Positions 20,813 through 34,839 are shown, counted from the stretch's first letter. The stretch: 64,000 bases of DNA from Heliopora coerulea (GCA_030142905.1 JASJOG010000074.1:1183501-1247500), one strand, 5' to 3'. Translations and numbers: made by a program. The notes: generated by a model not told the origin, from the letters alone.

Positions 20813-21178
20813 TTATAGAACTTTAGACGAGTGTGTTAGATGGCTTTTTTCTATAGGGATCGCAAAACCAGTCAATTTGTTTAATGCCCTTTGGCGTTCA
20901 CTATACTTTGTTAACCTTGTTGTCGTTTTCTGAACCTGTTCAACCTTAACAGTTATCCCAATTTTCTTGATCCATAGTTCGAACTCTTTGCGTACACTGC
21001 CCACCGCTCCGATCCCAACTGGAACTACTTCTATATTTCTTACTGACCACAGGTGCTTTATCTCTCGTTTCAATTCTTGGTACTTTTCTGTTTTTTTCTG
21101 TTTCTTTCTCACCAACTCTGTTGTCTCCGGGGATGGCTATATCAATTTTATATACACTTTAGTTCTGTTTTCTCTACT
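20813..21178 (-). pseudogene. LINE retrotransposon ORF2 C-terminal fragment
   Basis: On the - strand the peptide EKYQELKREIKHLWSVRNIE continues VVPVGIGAVGSVRKEF and then WIKKIGITVKVEQVQKT. This is the conserved tail that follows the reverse transcriptase domain in a LINE group common in cnidarians. Just upstream another frame encodes IDIAIPGDNRV, also part of that tail, so a frameshift separates the pieces. The reverse transcriptase core is missing. It is a 5'-truncated, decayed insertion. Confidence 0.7.
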
Positions 21179-21357
21179 TTATTATTATTATTTTATGAAT
21201 TCTCACAGCTTGATGTTCTGCTGGTAATCCTCAATGTCAGCCATCTACAGCCAGTAGTCTAGGGTGACATTGGTCCATTCAGCTTTCTAGAATCTTTCTT
21301 AATATCCTCGCTGTCCCCACAATCGAGTATATTGATGTTATTATTATTATTATTATT
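21179..21357 (-). repeat. Second LINE 3' end with ATA/AAT tails
   Basis: On the - strand, CACCCTAGACTACTGGCTGT is followed by GAGGATTACCAGCAGAAC and an AATAATAATA tail at 21180-21195, a LINE 3'-UTR layout. An (ATT)n run at 21337-21357 bounds its other side. The tail abuts the coding fragment at 20813-21178, so two LINE pieces lie head to tail. Confidence 0.5.
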
Positions 21358-22472
21358 TTCATTCTGCCATTAGAGTTAGTGAATAACTGATAAATTTGGG
21401 TGTGCTTTATTTAACGAATTGGAAAACATGCATTCCGCCAGTGTTTGTGGGTGCACCAAAGAAGTTTTCTTTTTCTTTCATTAAATGACTCGCACCAAAC
21501 AAGCTCGTCCCGGAAAGAGCGCTGGCATAATAAGTTGATAAAAGAGTAAATTCTTGTCAGCTGCGAACAAAGGTTGCACGCTTTAGTTTATATTTCAAAT
21601 GAGAAATTGTGGTATTTCGGTGACTAAATTGATGTTTCAAGGAAATGATTTCCGTTAAAATTTAAACTTTTTATATGGCAAAGAGCTGTTCCTCAAAGCA
21701 TCAGCTTTTCCATTTCAATTTTCCCTTGGCTTTATTAAGGTGGCTTTCTGTAGTAATTTTTAATAGGGGATTGGTAACTAATAATGACTCGACACGCATT
21801 CGCAGGTAATGATCTCGTGTTGTCATTTATCAAGACAGTGATCGACTGAGCAAGTGTAGCGAGATACCTAATTTACAATTTTTTTATGAGACAGAATCTT
21901 TGACGATTTACCCTATTTTTTTTGCAAAAAATCTTTTAAGACGGCCTATCTAATTATATCGCTGTGCTATTCTTCAGTAAAAAATACCTAACCTAATACC
22001 AATTTTCAAAAAAAAATTCACAGAAAAACCCCCGGAAAGCAGTGGCTCCTAATTGTGTAAAATATGCCGAAGTGCTTACCTTATTATTACCTCCGTAACA
22101 ATACATAATTATTCCATTTAACGTGAATACACGCTGCGGAAATTCCCACCCCATTAGTCACCACGCGGGCAAATGGACTCCACGCATTTCAAGATTAGTA
22201 CCCTCGCGCGTTCCGGCTTTGCGTGGTTGGCGGGGGGATAAGATGACTTAACTTTGGTACCCCTACTACAATGGGATGTACCTCGTACATAACTTATGAT
22301 TAATGTAAGATAGAAATACCAATTTAAACAAAAAAAAAGCCTATACTAAATAAAGCATGTAACAACCTGTTGGGGGCCACCTCCAACAAGCGTTTTTCTA
22401 GTTGTAGTTTGGGATAACGGGTTCGATAGTTTATTCAAAACATCGGCTAGTGATAAACCAGGCGGAAATCGT
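21358..22472. other. Intergenic, nothing recognised
   Basis: No gene, RNA or clear repeat was identified in this 1.1-kb AT-rich segment. Confidence 0.5.
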
Positions 22473-22690
22473 AGCTTAATAATAAAAATGAAGGCCCAGC
22501 AGAGAATGCGTATAACAACCATAGGATCGCGAGTTTTAAAACATGTTTAATTCTAACGTTTCGTTGTGTCTTGCATCATTATCAGAGTATGGAAACTTTT
22601 TTATGACAAGGGGTATATATTACATTGCAAATCATAATTTTATAGCTTATCTGAGCTTATCTGCTGGGCCTTAATTTTTATTATTAAGCT
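22473..22690. mobile_element. 218-bp MITE with about 30-bp inverted ends
   Basis: The left end AGCTTAATAATAAAAATGAA continues GGCCCAGCAGA. The right end, reverse-complemented, is AGCTTAATAATAAAAATTAA followed by GGCCCAGCAGA, one mismatch over 31 bp. The core contains AACGTTTCGTTGTGTCTTGC and no ORF. The superfamily is not assigned. Confidence 0.75.
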
Positions 22691-25600
22691 AGGGTTTGAT
22701 AGTTGGTGTTTTTGAGCAGCTGGTTATTATTTTTTTTGGCTATCAATCAGGGTTGCCATATATAGTTCTCATGTATGTTTTAAAAAAGTCAATAATGTAT
22801 GATGACCACCCAGAAGCACGGTCTGTTTCGAAAACTCAAATTCAGATAGTCAGTGACGGCGGAGTCTTATACTCTAAATCCGGATTGTTTTCAACTTCTT
22901 TTTACCGATCAATGTGTGTGGTTTTGTTGATTTTAAAATGTTCACCACCCCACTCCTTAATCTTTTAATCCATAAAACATAAACGTTAAAGACGCCAAAC
23001 TATGGCTGAGTAGATTTACCTTAAAGTTGTTCATTGCGTCTCTTCCTGTTTACTTTTTAACGTCTGTGGTTCCCTTCTTCCTCCATTCATGTGAGATTAA
23101 GATCATATTTCGGTTTGTGTGAGGCTGATTTGTTGGAACAGGATTAACGGGGTTACGTTTCTTTTCCATCCATCACCGTTCTTTTAGGTATTCTGTTTTC
23201 ATGAGTCCTTTGATGGCATGCTCCTGACCTTACTATGTTAATCAGATCACTTTAAGCATGCTTTCCAGTGTCAACAGTAGGCGAAGCAGTCGGTGACAAA
23301 ATCGGCTTCCGTTACAAGTGTATCTAAAAGACTGGAAGTCAAGCCTTAACTTGAATTCAGTACATCTTTCCTTTCTTCGCTCAGCGACTTTGGCAGCTTC
23401 GTCGACGTCGCTGACAAGATGTTTCCATACACCAGAGAACTGTCGGTGACCCGATGGCCAACAATATTCGACTGCTTATGCAGTAAATTGAATTTCACGC
23501 TTATTTCTACGGATCGTTACCCATGAGCAGCTAAAAGACTAATGCACAGATGGCGTGACTAAAACAGTGAAACAGTCACAAATCTTAGCGTGATATTGCG
23601 ATTCACTGACGTCGTTTGATATGTGTAGACCATGAATCACGCGTCACGTTATTGTTTTCGTACTTTTCCACGCCCCAAGATTCTCCCATAAGTTTTCAAT
23701 CAACGTTCCAAATCATTTTTACGCTATTTTACGTTGTATGGAGTAAGTAAATTTCATTTTTCCCGTTGGCTGTTCAGTTATAGGTGCGCAGGTGTCACTA
23801 GGTGGTAAGAACATCATTTGTGTCGTCATCTGTGCATCTATAACTAAACAAACAATGATGAAATGATATCGGTGGCTTTAATGAGTGTCCACTTCAGGTC
23901 CCTGTTTTATACATAGTTGAGTCATTCTTTACCACAGTTAGATATGCTTGTCAACTAAACCTGTTATAGAAGAACGGACTTTAAAGTGACGTGGATAAAC
24001 AAGGGGTTAAGCTTTTTGCGTTTTTCTCTCGTGATTCGTGGACTTCTAAAATCATGTCACTTGAAACGGCCTTATGTTACTATTTTGAGGAAATAACTAC
24101 CTTTGAACTTGTTTTGTAGTTAGTACCACACTGCCTAGGTCAGTGAGGTAACACAAAACTGTCATATTTCATTTGCCTAATTAAGACGAAAACACACTGG
24201 CCATGACAGTTTGTTGTGACCTTGAAATAATTCTGCGAGGTGGACTGTGATTGAGAAGAGTTAGTATTTTCCGGTGACCATCATGTTTGCCATTAATGAC
24301 TTCCTCTCCTGCAAGTGGCTGGGGTACATCTGTTTTCCAATCAAATTTACCGACCTGTGGATTTGATATGTGTTTGTGGTCGGAACATAATTGGCTCAGT
24401 TATATTTAAAGAGTTTACAGGTAGTATCGTATCTAGAATTGGATCAGCTCGACCCTGTGTTTAGAGCAGGCGGCCCCAGCTTGAATGATGTCTTCGTTAA
24501 TGTTTGCTAGTATATATGAACAACGTTTCGTGCGACAGTTGACGACTGGTTCGATATGCCAGTTTTAGCTGCTTACAACTCTTTTTCTCACGTGTATAGC
24601 CGTACCTCTTTCATTTAGTTTGCAAAATACTGGTATCATTGCAAAACTATTCTCTCTTCTATTTCACCGTTACATTACTATGTATGTGTCAACTTTCTAG
24701 GATGTCACTTCTCTAGTCTTACCTTCAGCAAACGTTTCACTTGTCCTACTTACTCCTTGAGGAGTTTGCTTTTTTGTTCCAATGGATGTTACATGAAAAG
24801 TTTTACATCCACAGTGGATTTTACTCCTCTGGTGTTTATCTAACCTTCCTCAGGTGGATGTTTCCTTCCTCTTCCTCATAACTTTAAGTTAAGCTGCTCC
24901 TGTGGGTGAGGTACGGTGACTCCTTATCACAGCCTTTGCGAAAACACAGATCAATCTAAACATGTCGTGTTTACATGAAATGTCTTACTGGTTTAAGCTG
25001 GTTTCGGTCTGGCACCATTATTCCTAGCAGATCATCGGTCGTTATAAGTTTGGACGGGTTAAAGCTGTTTATCCGTCTGTATAAGCATGGACAAGGTTCG
25101 GGCTGATATCATCCTTGCCTTTCTATGTACTGTCTGCTGTGGATAAGCTACAATTGCCATTAGTCGTGAGTTTGAAAGCGATGTGTGAACTGTTGAAATT
25201 TTGCATGATGTAGGAATGTACTGTTGTAGATGTGTGTTGGATTGTAGATTGTCGAAAAACGTGCTTATTCGAAAAAAGTTGCTTCTGGCCAACGCTCATT
25301 AAGATCCTCAACCAAAGCTTGAGAGAATTTGTTATCCCTCGTCATCTGTCTTGAAATTATCAATTAGCAAATTTCATTTGCACCGAAAGAAATACCTTCC
25401 CAAAAATAGAAAAGAAAAACTTTCACGGCCTTCTTCTATTATCTATGAATTTACGAACCGTGTTTTTAAAGACGATTACGTCCATTCATAATTGCAAGTG
25501 TCTCTTCTGCATGTTTCCGAATCTTTGCCATATTGATCTGGTTGTGCATATCAGATATGTGTCGCTTCTTGGAGACAAATCTGCTTAAATAAAAAGATCA

Positions 25601-28600
25601 GACTGGCGAAAAAGATTTGTTTGAGTCTGGTGTCTGAGTGTCTGCTTTTGGTCAATATTCACATGTGACATCTGTTCCTATTAGTAACGTGGAATTATGA
25701 GTTCTGATATGTTGAGTACGGCAACGATTTATCTTACAGCAAACGGAAATATGGGCGTAGTTTTTAACTGCATAACTTTTTTTTTTAATACATGGTTTTC
25801 TCAGTTGAGGTACATTGTAGTTAGCTTGACGCAGATGTTAAACTTGTCGATTGTTGGAAGAATTGAATGAGCTGAAAATGAAGACTATTAAGAAAGCCTT
25901 TTTTTAAAATTAATGATAAGTTAAGATCCTCTAAAAGTGACACATGATATTTACAATAACAAAAAACAACCTAAATGTATAAAAAACAAACAAAAAAACC
26001 CACTTGAAACACCGCGCCTTTATATGACTCTCACGGATGTTGCGTAACAACATTTTTGAGCCTATGCGGACGCTAGGACACATTCCAAACGTTCCTGTGG
26101 GGTTAAAAATGACCAGGCTGCTTTGCGGATAAAAGATGCCCACTCTGGTTTAGCCTTGGGCGTTTCTTGACCTCGAAGAATTCTCACGCAAAATGTATCC
26201 ACAACAAATTTTGTTAATTATCGTTCCACAAATGGCATGTTAAACGTACTGATTTATTGTAGAACATGCGATGCGTTAAAATCGCGCTTAAGATCGTTTC
26301 GTATAACATCAACTTTACGCGAATAAAACATTTTCAACAGCGACTTGACCTGCGATGATTTGACTCGTCGTCTAATAAAATACACCAACTAATTCTGTCC
26401 TTGGTCGTCTTTCCCATGAATTACGGAAAACTCTGTTTCTATTACTGCAGATATCCTCTAACACTCTGCACTCATACAACCCCAACGTCAAAGATCCAGC
26501 CGCGGCGAAAGAATTTGTCATTACAACCCTGCCATGCTAGTATGCAAATTTTATTTGCTGTATTTTTTTCTTCTGTGACTTGCCATCAAGGACCCTTTTA
26601 TTATTAGAGCTAGATCTAAAACCAAGGCCTCCTTTATCATCAAGTGGTTGAGTGGTTTGACGGCTGTTTGGTCGGTCGGCGGTCGAAATCTTGTTTTAAT
26701 AAATCACGGATTGTCTCAATTGCTTAATAACCTGGTGATTTCATGATCATTATGAAAAGCAAGAAAAAGTTTCTAACGCCAAAAATCACTTGTGTGAGAA
26801 CATGCAGACTTGTGCCTCCTAGGAGAATGAAATATTTGACGTATAAGTGTTTTCGTGTTGATAAATATAAAAAGTGTATACAACAATGATGAAAGAAACG
26901 TAGCCAAATGTCTCACATCGTCCTGAGATGGGATAGCACTGGTATGTCCGGCTACTTATTTTAATCTCTGCAAATTAAAAAATTACCTGGTGCCATACGC
27001 CGAAGAATTGTACAGCAAACAATATTGTGAATTACAGTTTACAGATGCCAGCTTACGAAACAAATAAGGGGAAAGAAGCTTTGTATGTGGAATGGCGACG
27101 TACAGTATCTCTCGTCGAGACCCAGGTGGCATGCCAGCCAAACTATCTATCAGCACGTTCTTTTCCGTAGGCAAGCCATTGAGATTCTTTGCCATTCAGT
27201 TTGGAAGTACATATCCATAGTCTATACTACACAAAAGATGCATATTCCATTAACTAATCACTGGTGAACATTCCAAATTCATAATTAATGGTCTTATTTA
27301 CAGTTCAGAAAGTCTTTGTGAAAACCTTTAGGCGAACATATGTTTTACAAATATATGCATTTCTGTATTAATCCTGACTGCTATGTTAATACCTATCGTC
27401 ACCTATTGCACATAAAACCAGGTTTTTTAGTACAATCATCTTGCGAAACTATTGATAAAAACTGGTTAGCGAAGATATTTCAACTTTCCAAACTTTTCTC
27501 ATGTTTCTATTACCATTGAAAAGGCAAGATGGCGAAAGTGAGGTTTTTTGAAGGTGACAAAAGACAACAAGGCCAAACAAGGTAAATTCCTTTCGGTCTT
27601 GTGAAAAAATAAAGAAAAATAAAATCAAAAAATCTCAGTCACGATCCTAAATCCGATTGCATATTTATGAACTTTCATTAAATCCCATTGCCATACTTTG
27701 TTAGATATTTGATTTCTGAAGTTCGTCGCGTGATTGCACCGGTCGAAAACCTATACAGAGTTATCCGTTGAAGAGAAAGACTGGCGGATTGTGTTACATA
27801 TCCAATAACAACAGCGTCGTTTGAATTTAAGTGTATATGAAATGCGTAAATGAACCAAAGAAAAATTTTAAACTGTCCTTGTTTCGGATAGGAAAGACCA
27901 GTTAAGTGATGGACCCAGTTGTATCTTCTGCTGGAATCCCAGGTGGGCAAGCATTTTCAGCCTTTGTGAAATTGAGATGAGAAAATTGTGATGTGTAGTT
28001 TTAAATCCCCTACGAAACTTTCATGTACTTAATAATTGTACACGTTATTCTCAAAAAATCAGCGAGGAATTGGGCGCTGTAGGGGGTCGGGAATTTCAAC
28101 AAAATCTTTCAGGGGAAGCATGTCTTTGAATTTCAAATCCCCAAACATTTGTCCCTCACTCCCTCTACTTTATGCATCTTTAGTGAAAGCAATGTCAACG
28201 CCTCTGAACTAAAACCCATGTTTCGCTAAACCTTTTTTTTTCTAATTCTTTTCCATTCTGAATTCAAAGATAATAGTCGTAGATTTATTAGGGCATTACT
28301 GGACCCGATGGTGGAAAAATGTCTTATTTTTGGGTCATTTGTATGTATGTGTTCGCTGAAAAAAACAAAACGAAAAAACCCCCAAAAAAAGAACCCAGTT
28401 CGTAAGTCAACTATGTTTTTCTTCTTACTCTCGTCGATTCCATTCGCTGGCCGTTTTGTTAGCTTGCGTTGCGTGCTTCCTCTCTCTGAATTTCGTGGAA
28501 GTCCATCTTGTTAAACCATTACACAAGTTTTCTAAACATTCCTAACGTAAAGTCTGCTTACTGGAGTTGAAGAACATCTGTCATTCTTTGTGTAAGTGAA

Positions 28601-29693
28601 ATAATGATTGTTCATGCAGGTCCTTAGAAAATCGTGTCTCGATTTATAACTTCCAAGGTCCTGGTTGTTTTAAGTAACAAAACTTGTGTGAGCGTGCAGC
28701 TCACACGATTACTTTGTGTTTAGTAATGCAGCGCGATGTGTAATGCAATCGCATGAGCATTTATATCTCGTCATTTAGCCCAAAAGAAGTTTTCGAGAGG
28801 TCTGTATGCATCTTCCCCTTGAGAGCGAACTTCAAGTGGGCAGAACAGATGTGCACACCTGATGATGGCTCGCGATTTAGCGTCAATAAAACTGCTTCGT
28901 TCAATTCTATGTGAAATTAGACGAAATTAAATTAGACATTAATTTTAGGGATATGTCGACGTGAAATTAGACTAAAATTGAACGTTAATTGTTTAATTAG
29001 ACGTCCGAAGAATTGGTAATAGCAGGGTAAGCAAGCAATTTAAACAGCTTGTTTGGTCAAGTTTTTCTTGTTTTTGGTTAACTAGATTTTAGAGCTTCAG
29101 ACGAATTTAAACAGGTAATTTAAATGGCTTTTTCGCCATTAGATATTTGTGCTTCAAGCAAATTATGTACCTTTGCTACAACGGTCAACAAACGACCAAC
29201 GTAACGGATGCCATGGCTTCATTTCGCTATAGTATGAGAACTGGCATTTTTTTTTCCGTACCGGTTAAAAGAAAAGCAATTAAATTTACGACGTGACCGG
29301 CACATATATGTAGCTTCTTGTCTTGTAATCTTTGCAGTTCCGCTGTTAAGATCATTATCTACTTGGTATATCCCGTGATCCTAAACCCAAGGTAAATCCT
29401 GGTGGATCTTCATTGGAGCAACATGAGCTAAGATAGCTGAGTCTGCACATCGTGTGAGGTCTGCTTTCTTCCTAGCATGATGTTCTTATCCCTGCTTGAA
29501 CTGGCTCCGTTGTTGACCCATTCTGAAGTCAGGTTTGAGTTTGTTCACTTTAAAATACATTAATCGGTCTAAAATCTGACGTAACACTAGATAAGGCTGC
29601 AAAACATTTTATTTGTACACTAAATTGAATTGCCGGCAAAAAGGAGCAATCATTTACCAACTCTTTGGGGCATAACTTCTCTTCCCGAAAATC
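22691..29693. other. 7-kb interval with no recognised gene
   Basis: Only short ORFs lacking domains or splice-consistent partners are seen. The segment is mostly unique-looking AT-rich DNA within the SoxE-PSMD12 gap and is therefore a reasonable place for distant regulatory elements, but nothing in the sequence proves one. Confidence 0.45.
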
Positions 29694-29737
<44 letters not shown>

Positions 29738-29749
29738 TAATAATAATAA
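29694..29749. repeat. (AAT)n microsatellite
   Basis: About 18 AAT units with one interruption (aataacaat). Confidence 0.95.
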
Positions 29750-30123
29750 GCACCAATTTTTCAATTAATGTAATATATTAACTAACAAAAGATGGCAATA
29801 TTGAGGTCACATACTACAAGCAATGACCATTCCATTCTTGGGCAAAAAAATCAGACATTATTGGTGACTAAGACTATAAAGGGGTATAAACTACTGTATT
29901 TACGATAAACGGCATCAGTTTATAACCTTCTCCAACTAGATCTCTCCTTTTGATAAGCAATGTCAGCTGACGTAAGCTGGAGTAAAATAATGGAAGACTG
30001 ATTCTGCTGGGAAAGAGTTAGTAATGAATGGTTTAAGCAAACATTAAAACGAACCTGCGAAATAGCATTTGCTGGATATTTCACAGATTATATCATCGTT
30101 GGCTCAGTTTCTTTCGTTCTCGA

Positions 30124-30354
30124 GAGGTTTATAACTAACCTATAAACCTCATAAAGATATTCACGAACTTTCTACCGAAATTTCGCCATTTCTATACGTT
30201 TGCCGAGCAAGTTAAATACTTCTTTCGAAACTTCACCAACGATGATATAAGTCGGTTATATACCTTGACCTCAGTGTTCAAGCGATATCTCAAACTTCGG
30301 GCTTTGCCCTGGGGTTTATATATCGCTTAAACACCTCGATCACGGTATATAACC
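30124..30354. repeat. Foldback-rich repeat
   Basis: There is a 10-bp perfect hairpin GAGGTTTATA/TATAAACCTC at 30124-30150. A larger inverted repeat pairs 30254-30288 with 30320-30354 (about 30 of 35 positions), starting GGTTATATACC. The spacer contains TTCGGGCTTTGCCCTG. It is probably one decayed non-autonomous element. Confidence 0.55.
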
Positions 30355-30677
30355 TTTACTCATAGAGTATTAAACTGTTAATGGAAAAGACAATTAGGAA
30401 GGTTTGTTTAGGCTATAGGATGGCTTCTCAACCCAAAGACCCCTTTCCAGTTGCGTTCGGACTTAACCTGGCAAACCCAGAAAAATCTCTTAATCTCCTG
30501 TGGAGGTCCTTACTTTAACCACGTGAGGTCGCTAACACGGTTTTCTAATCATTTAACTAAACAAGATTAGAAATATTCGGGATTTGAGAGTTTGTAAACT
30601 TGCGAGCATGCGCTCTCGTGTATCAGCATCTAACTACCACAGTTGTAGCACTAAAGGACATGCAAAATGCCACTTCT

Positions 30678-31015
30678 CATAGGCGTACGAACCGGGAAAG
30701 CTAGGGGGGGTCTGCAGCCCCTCTCAGATTCAGGAATCGTCAATTCTTTCGGGCGACATTTCCATTTTTCGGGCAGAAATTTTTACCTTTTCATAACCTA
30801 GGATCTGAGAGGAAAAGCTCAGCACTTTTAGACAACGTAGTGTCAGTTGATATTGTTTTGTCTGTATCCATTTCGATGTCATTTTAGTATTGCGTAAAAT
30901 ATATAATAAGCGCAGTTTTGTTGAAGACATGGCTTACTGGTTGGTTCATTTTGAAAATTCGGGCAGTAAGCCTCAACCCCCCCCCCCCCGTTAAAATCGG
31001 TCCTGTACGCTTATG
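30678..31015. mobile_element. 338-bp hAT-type non-autonomous element
   Basis: The ends are CATAGGCGTACGAACCGGG and, reverse-complemented on the right, CATAAGCGTACAGGACCG. Exact 8-bp copies of CCACTTCT flank the element (30670-30677 and 31016-31023), a hAT-type duplication. G- and C-runs lie just inside each end (AGGGGGGG near 30703; C14 at 30977-30990). There is no ORF with recognisable content. Confidence 0.8.
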
Positions 31016-31023
31016 CCACTTCT

Positions 31024-33544
31024 TGCAGGTCTCATAGGGACCAAAGACTGGTCTGCAATCGCACAAATCAACCATTCTGCAGTTCGCGTATCCTTGAGAC
31101 TAGGGATTATTTTGGGCTTTAGGGCGAGGGGTCTTGGTTCGGGATTTGCGAACCTTGAAAGAACGTTGGACATTTCGTTACTCGTTAGTTTGCATGGTTG
31201 TTAAGCACTTTTAAATCGCAATTATGCTTCCTGCTCAATGAGCTCGACTTTCATCAGCACGACATCAATACATTACAAATAAAATATGATGTTGAATGGC
31301 TTATATATGTCTAGATAACTCGCCGCGCAATTGTTCGTTTTTCCAGAAACTTCACCTGCGCGATTTTTTCAGCAATGATCTCATATCTTGTCATGTCCCA
31401 GTGGGATTTTATCCCAATTTTGCCCCCCTACATGGCTTCGTCCTGTTTTGGCATTGACTGAGTCGTGCAAGAATCGTGCTACAAGTGACAAGAATTCACC
31501 TCCAGTGATTTTGGTGATGTCGCTTTGCTCCCTTGATACGTTGAACTATAAAACCAGACTGTTTCATGCAGGTAGTTACCTCCTCGTTACTGCGTTGTCC
31601 AATTATGGTTGATTTTCATATCTTGGCCTATTTCCTTGTTTACAAACAGTTACACATGCCAAAATCAGTCAAGTAATTTGGGTTTGGATGACAGCCACAA
31701 ATAACTCAAGATCCATTGAACGCCTCCCCAGCCGCGGTTTAACCACGGTTTAGCTCTTTCCCCAGCAGCGTCAGTCTGCTATATTGTCTTACTCTTAATT
31801 ACCCCAGACGGTTTTAGTCGTCAAGGGAAGAGTTCTTCCCGGCAAAAGGTTTAACAATCTGGAGAGTCGTGTGTATACTTACATATAATTCTCGCAGATA
31901 TGGCCTAATCTCCATTAGCAAGATTACGTACCAGAACAGCTGTTCTAGGTGTACATATGTCAAGGCTGAATTAACCTTCAAATGGTCTTACTCTACTGGT
32001 GTATAAGTATGATGGAAATCGTCTGTATGCGAAGCAGAGGAGTCAGAAGAAGGACAGGACTTCTTAAAAGATCCAAACTAATTACAGTTGTTTCTCTCTT
32101 GAACAGTTACTTAACCCCCTGACCTACCTAGACTGCAACAGATCTTCCACCTTACCTGAAGGCCGCTGCGCACGAGGTGCTATACCATCAGTGACGCAGT
32201 TGCAGACCTCTTTTTTGAAATATTTTTACAGTTGATTCACTACTTAGTGATTGTTTGCGTAAGAAGAAAGCCCCAAATCTTGTTAACAAAGACTGTTGAA
32301 AAAAATAGGTATTCAATTTCACATGAAGTCTGTGAGAACGTGATGTATAGAACAGTGAGTTTATTTCTTTGAAAACTGTATGGCCATTAGGCCTGCTCAT
32401 ACTGTTTTTTGTTTGCTCGCCTTTCAATATAAAAAATCCACGAACAAGTTGCTATCATATACGACGGATTTATTCTATGGCTGTGGCAGTGAACTGTCTG
32501 AATACGAAAATCCTAACAAGCGTCCTAACAGACCGAACAAGCGAGGTCAAAAGTAGTGAATATTAAATCTTTAATCTCCACTCACAGCTATTCAGTGGCT
32601 GATAATGAACTTTCACTTTTGTTTACACCAGCTAGCACTAGTTCGGTGACTTTATCCTTACGCATTGCTGTGATCCTTAAATTTTAAACTCTTGATTAAG
32701 CTGTTAATAGCCATCGGAAATACGCGGTTTTCTCTTTTCGGTACTTTCAGGACATTTTCACCACAGTGAGTGAGTAATCTTGGATTATCAGTTCTTGTGA
32801 AGTGGAGGATGTATCCTTGCTTATGGAAAAACAAATTTGCGAACAAAGTACTCGCTGCTAAAAAGAAAAAAAAACCCAAAAAAACAACGTTCATGTGATG
32901 AAAATGTTATGGGTAATAAATCAATGCTAGGCTTCAGTCATGACCCCAAAAAGAGAATGTTTCCTGATGTGAAAAGCTAAAAATGTCTCTTTTGAGAATT
33001 AGTGTTCATTGAAAACGAGGTTTGAGCCTTTCGTGCAATTAAGTCTTTACATAAGCGGAAAGGTCCGCTTCGCTCGAGTGTTGAACGTGGTACCTCCTGC
33101 ATGTGTAGCATTTTCTTGCCCTCGGTGTTTTGTCTTCAAATGTTTTTATTTTAAAATGTTTTAGTTAAAAAATTTTTTCTTTTACTTTTGATGACATGTG
33201 AGTGGACCAACTGGCGTGCGAATGATCTGTTATGTTTAGAACCTGCCAGTTAGAACCTATCTATTTAGAACCCTTCCTCCGGCCTCGGGGAAACTTTCGT
33301 CTCCCACGAAGCGAGAAACAAGCTGGCTTCCCATTTAAAAGTAAATCTAAAAGAATTAACGAATAAACATTTAGTTTCAAAATCATCCTGGGGGTATAAA
33401 ACTAGTAAACTGAAATGGATCCGAAAAGCTGCATGTCCTCACGGATCATCATTAAAACGTAGCGAGAACCTCTCGAGATTTAAAATGGATTGAAATTCAA
33501 ACACAGCATCCCGTTCACTCAACAACCACATGAATCACAAAGGC
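31024..33544. other. Intergenic, nothing recognised
   Basis: Short chance ORFs only. A small triplet of TTAGAACC at about 14-bp spacing occurs near 33236-33272. Confidence 0.45.
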
Positions 33545-33645
33545 AATTACCGAAAGGTATTGTCGACCCGGAGGACTTTCACGCCCGAATTTTAAACTCT
33601 GTCTCGGAAAGATCAACACTCTACCGAGCAATCATATTAGCAATA
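33545..33645 (-). repeat. Possible decayed tRNA-like SINE
   Basis: On the - strand, GCTCGGTAGAGTGTTGATC resembles a box A and D-arm, and AGTTTAAAATTCGGGC lies at about the right distance for a strongly decayed box B. An inverted pair (GGTATTG/CAATACC-type) follows. The assignment is weak because box B departs from GGTTCGANTCC at several positions. Confidence 0.3.
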
Positions 33646-34839
33646 TTTTTCCACAAGCGGGTCAAGTTAACCAATGTTTGAAAGAAGAAAAAAATGATAA
33701 AAATCTCACACCTTCTCACATAACCCGAGTCAACCCCAGTCTGGCGTTGGGTTGGACCAGTTACCTTGTTGATTGAGAGTAGTGAGGTAATCTGTATTGT
33801 GGGCCAAACTTCGTGAGGCCACGCCAGATCTGCCGATATGGCGTCACTTAGGACAAACGTTACAAAGTAAGCATTTGAGGTAAATACTTTGGTGCGTGTT
33901 GGGGTGTTCAACACCAACCCCGAACTGCCGAATAATGAAAGTGAATGTTCACCTCAAACCAATAATTTAGTAACTCAGAAGAGTTAGAATTCAGACTTAA
34001 AAACCCAGGACACCGTCTGTAAAGCGATTGCTGCCAAAAATCCAGTCGAATTCGTTTAGTGCTTGTTTTTATTGCATGGCTTCACTAAGGCAGCTGGGAT
34101 CGTTTTTCCACTTCCAAAAAAGAGTCAAGGCATTCTCAACGAACAACAGTCCATTAAGAGAAATATCCCGCCACAATCGTTGACTATTTTCTGGTTTAAG
34201 ATAAAGCTGTCCAAGCGTTCTAACTCGTTTTCTGTGTGAATAATGGTAGCGATAAGTTAGTACCATTCAGGGAGGCTAATCTCTCCCGTTGGAGAAAAAT
34301 GAGTTATTCCAGTCTGAGGATAGAGATTTCAGTTCTTGCTTCCTTTTCATTGCGATCCTGTGGGCACTGCCGTCATAATGAGATTTTTGTTTTGTTCTTT
34401 AGACAAACTTTGATGTTGGGGATGGAGTCACTAGTGGAGGCCGCAAAAAGGTAAATTTGATTTAGAAGTATAGAAATACTCGTTTAAAAGTGGCGCTTTA
34501 ACTAAAGAACTCTAAGGTCATGGAGTTGATGTGGACTCTCGTTTACCGGAGTTAGTTCGTCGCAGAGGCTTGAGACTACGGTGAATTGATCTGTAAAACA
34601 GAGGGTCGACAGGGAAAACTTCGTTTTGTTCGTACAGTGTTGTTAAATATCCTGTTGCTTGGTAAAACAGACTGCGTTGGTCGGTAAAAGAGGGCTCTGC
34701 CTTAGTCCGTTCAAACGGCTACAGGCAACGACACCCACCAAATACCGCTCGTTAAAACATGCACACTACACTGCGCGCTCGCAGCGTTCTTCTGTGGAGT
34801 CAGTAATAACGAATGCGACAATGACTGTTCACACTGGCA
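33646..34839. other. Intergenic, nothing recognised
   Basis: No gene, RNA or repeat could be supported here. Confidence 0.45.

Noticed and set aside
26640..26700. tRNA-derived SINE (TGGTTGAGTGG with GGTCGAAATC)
   Set aside because: Box A is plausible, but box B is missing a base and no body, tail or duplication is visible.
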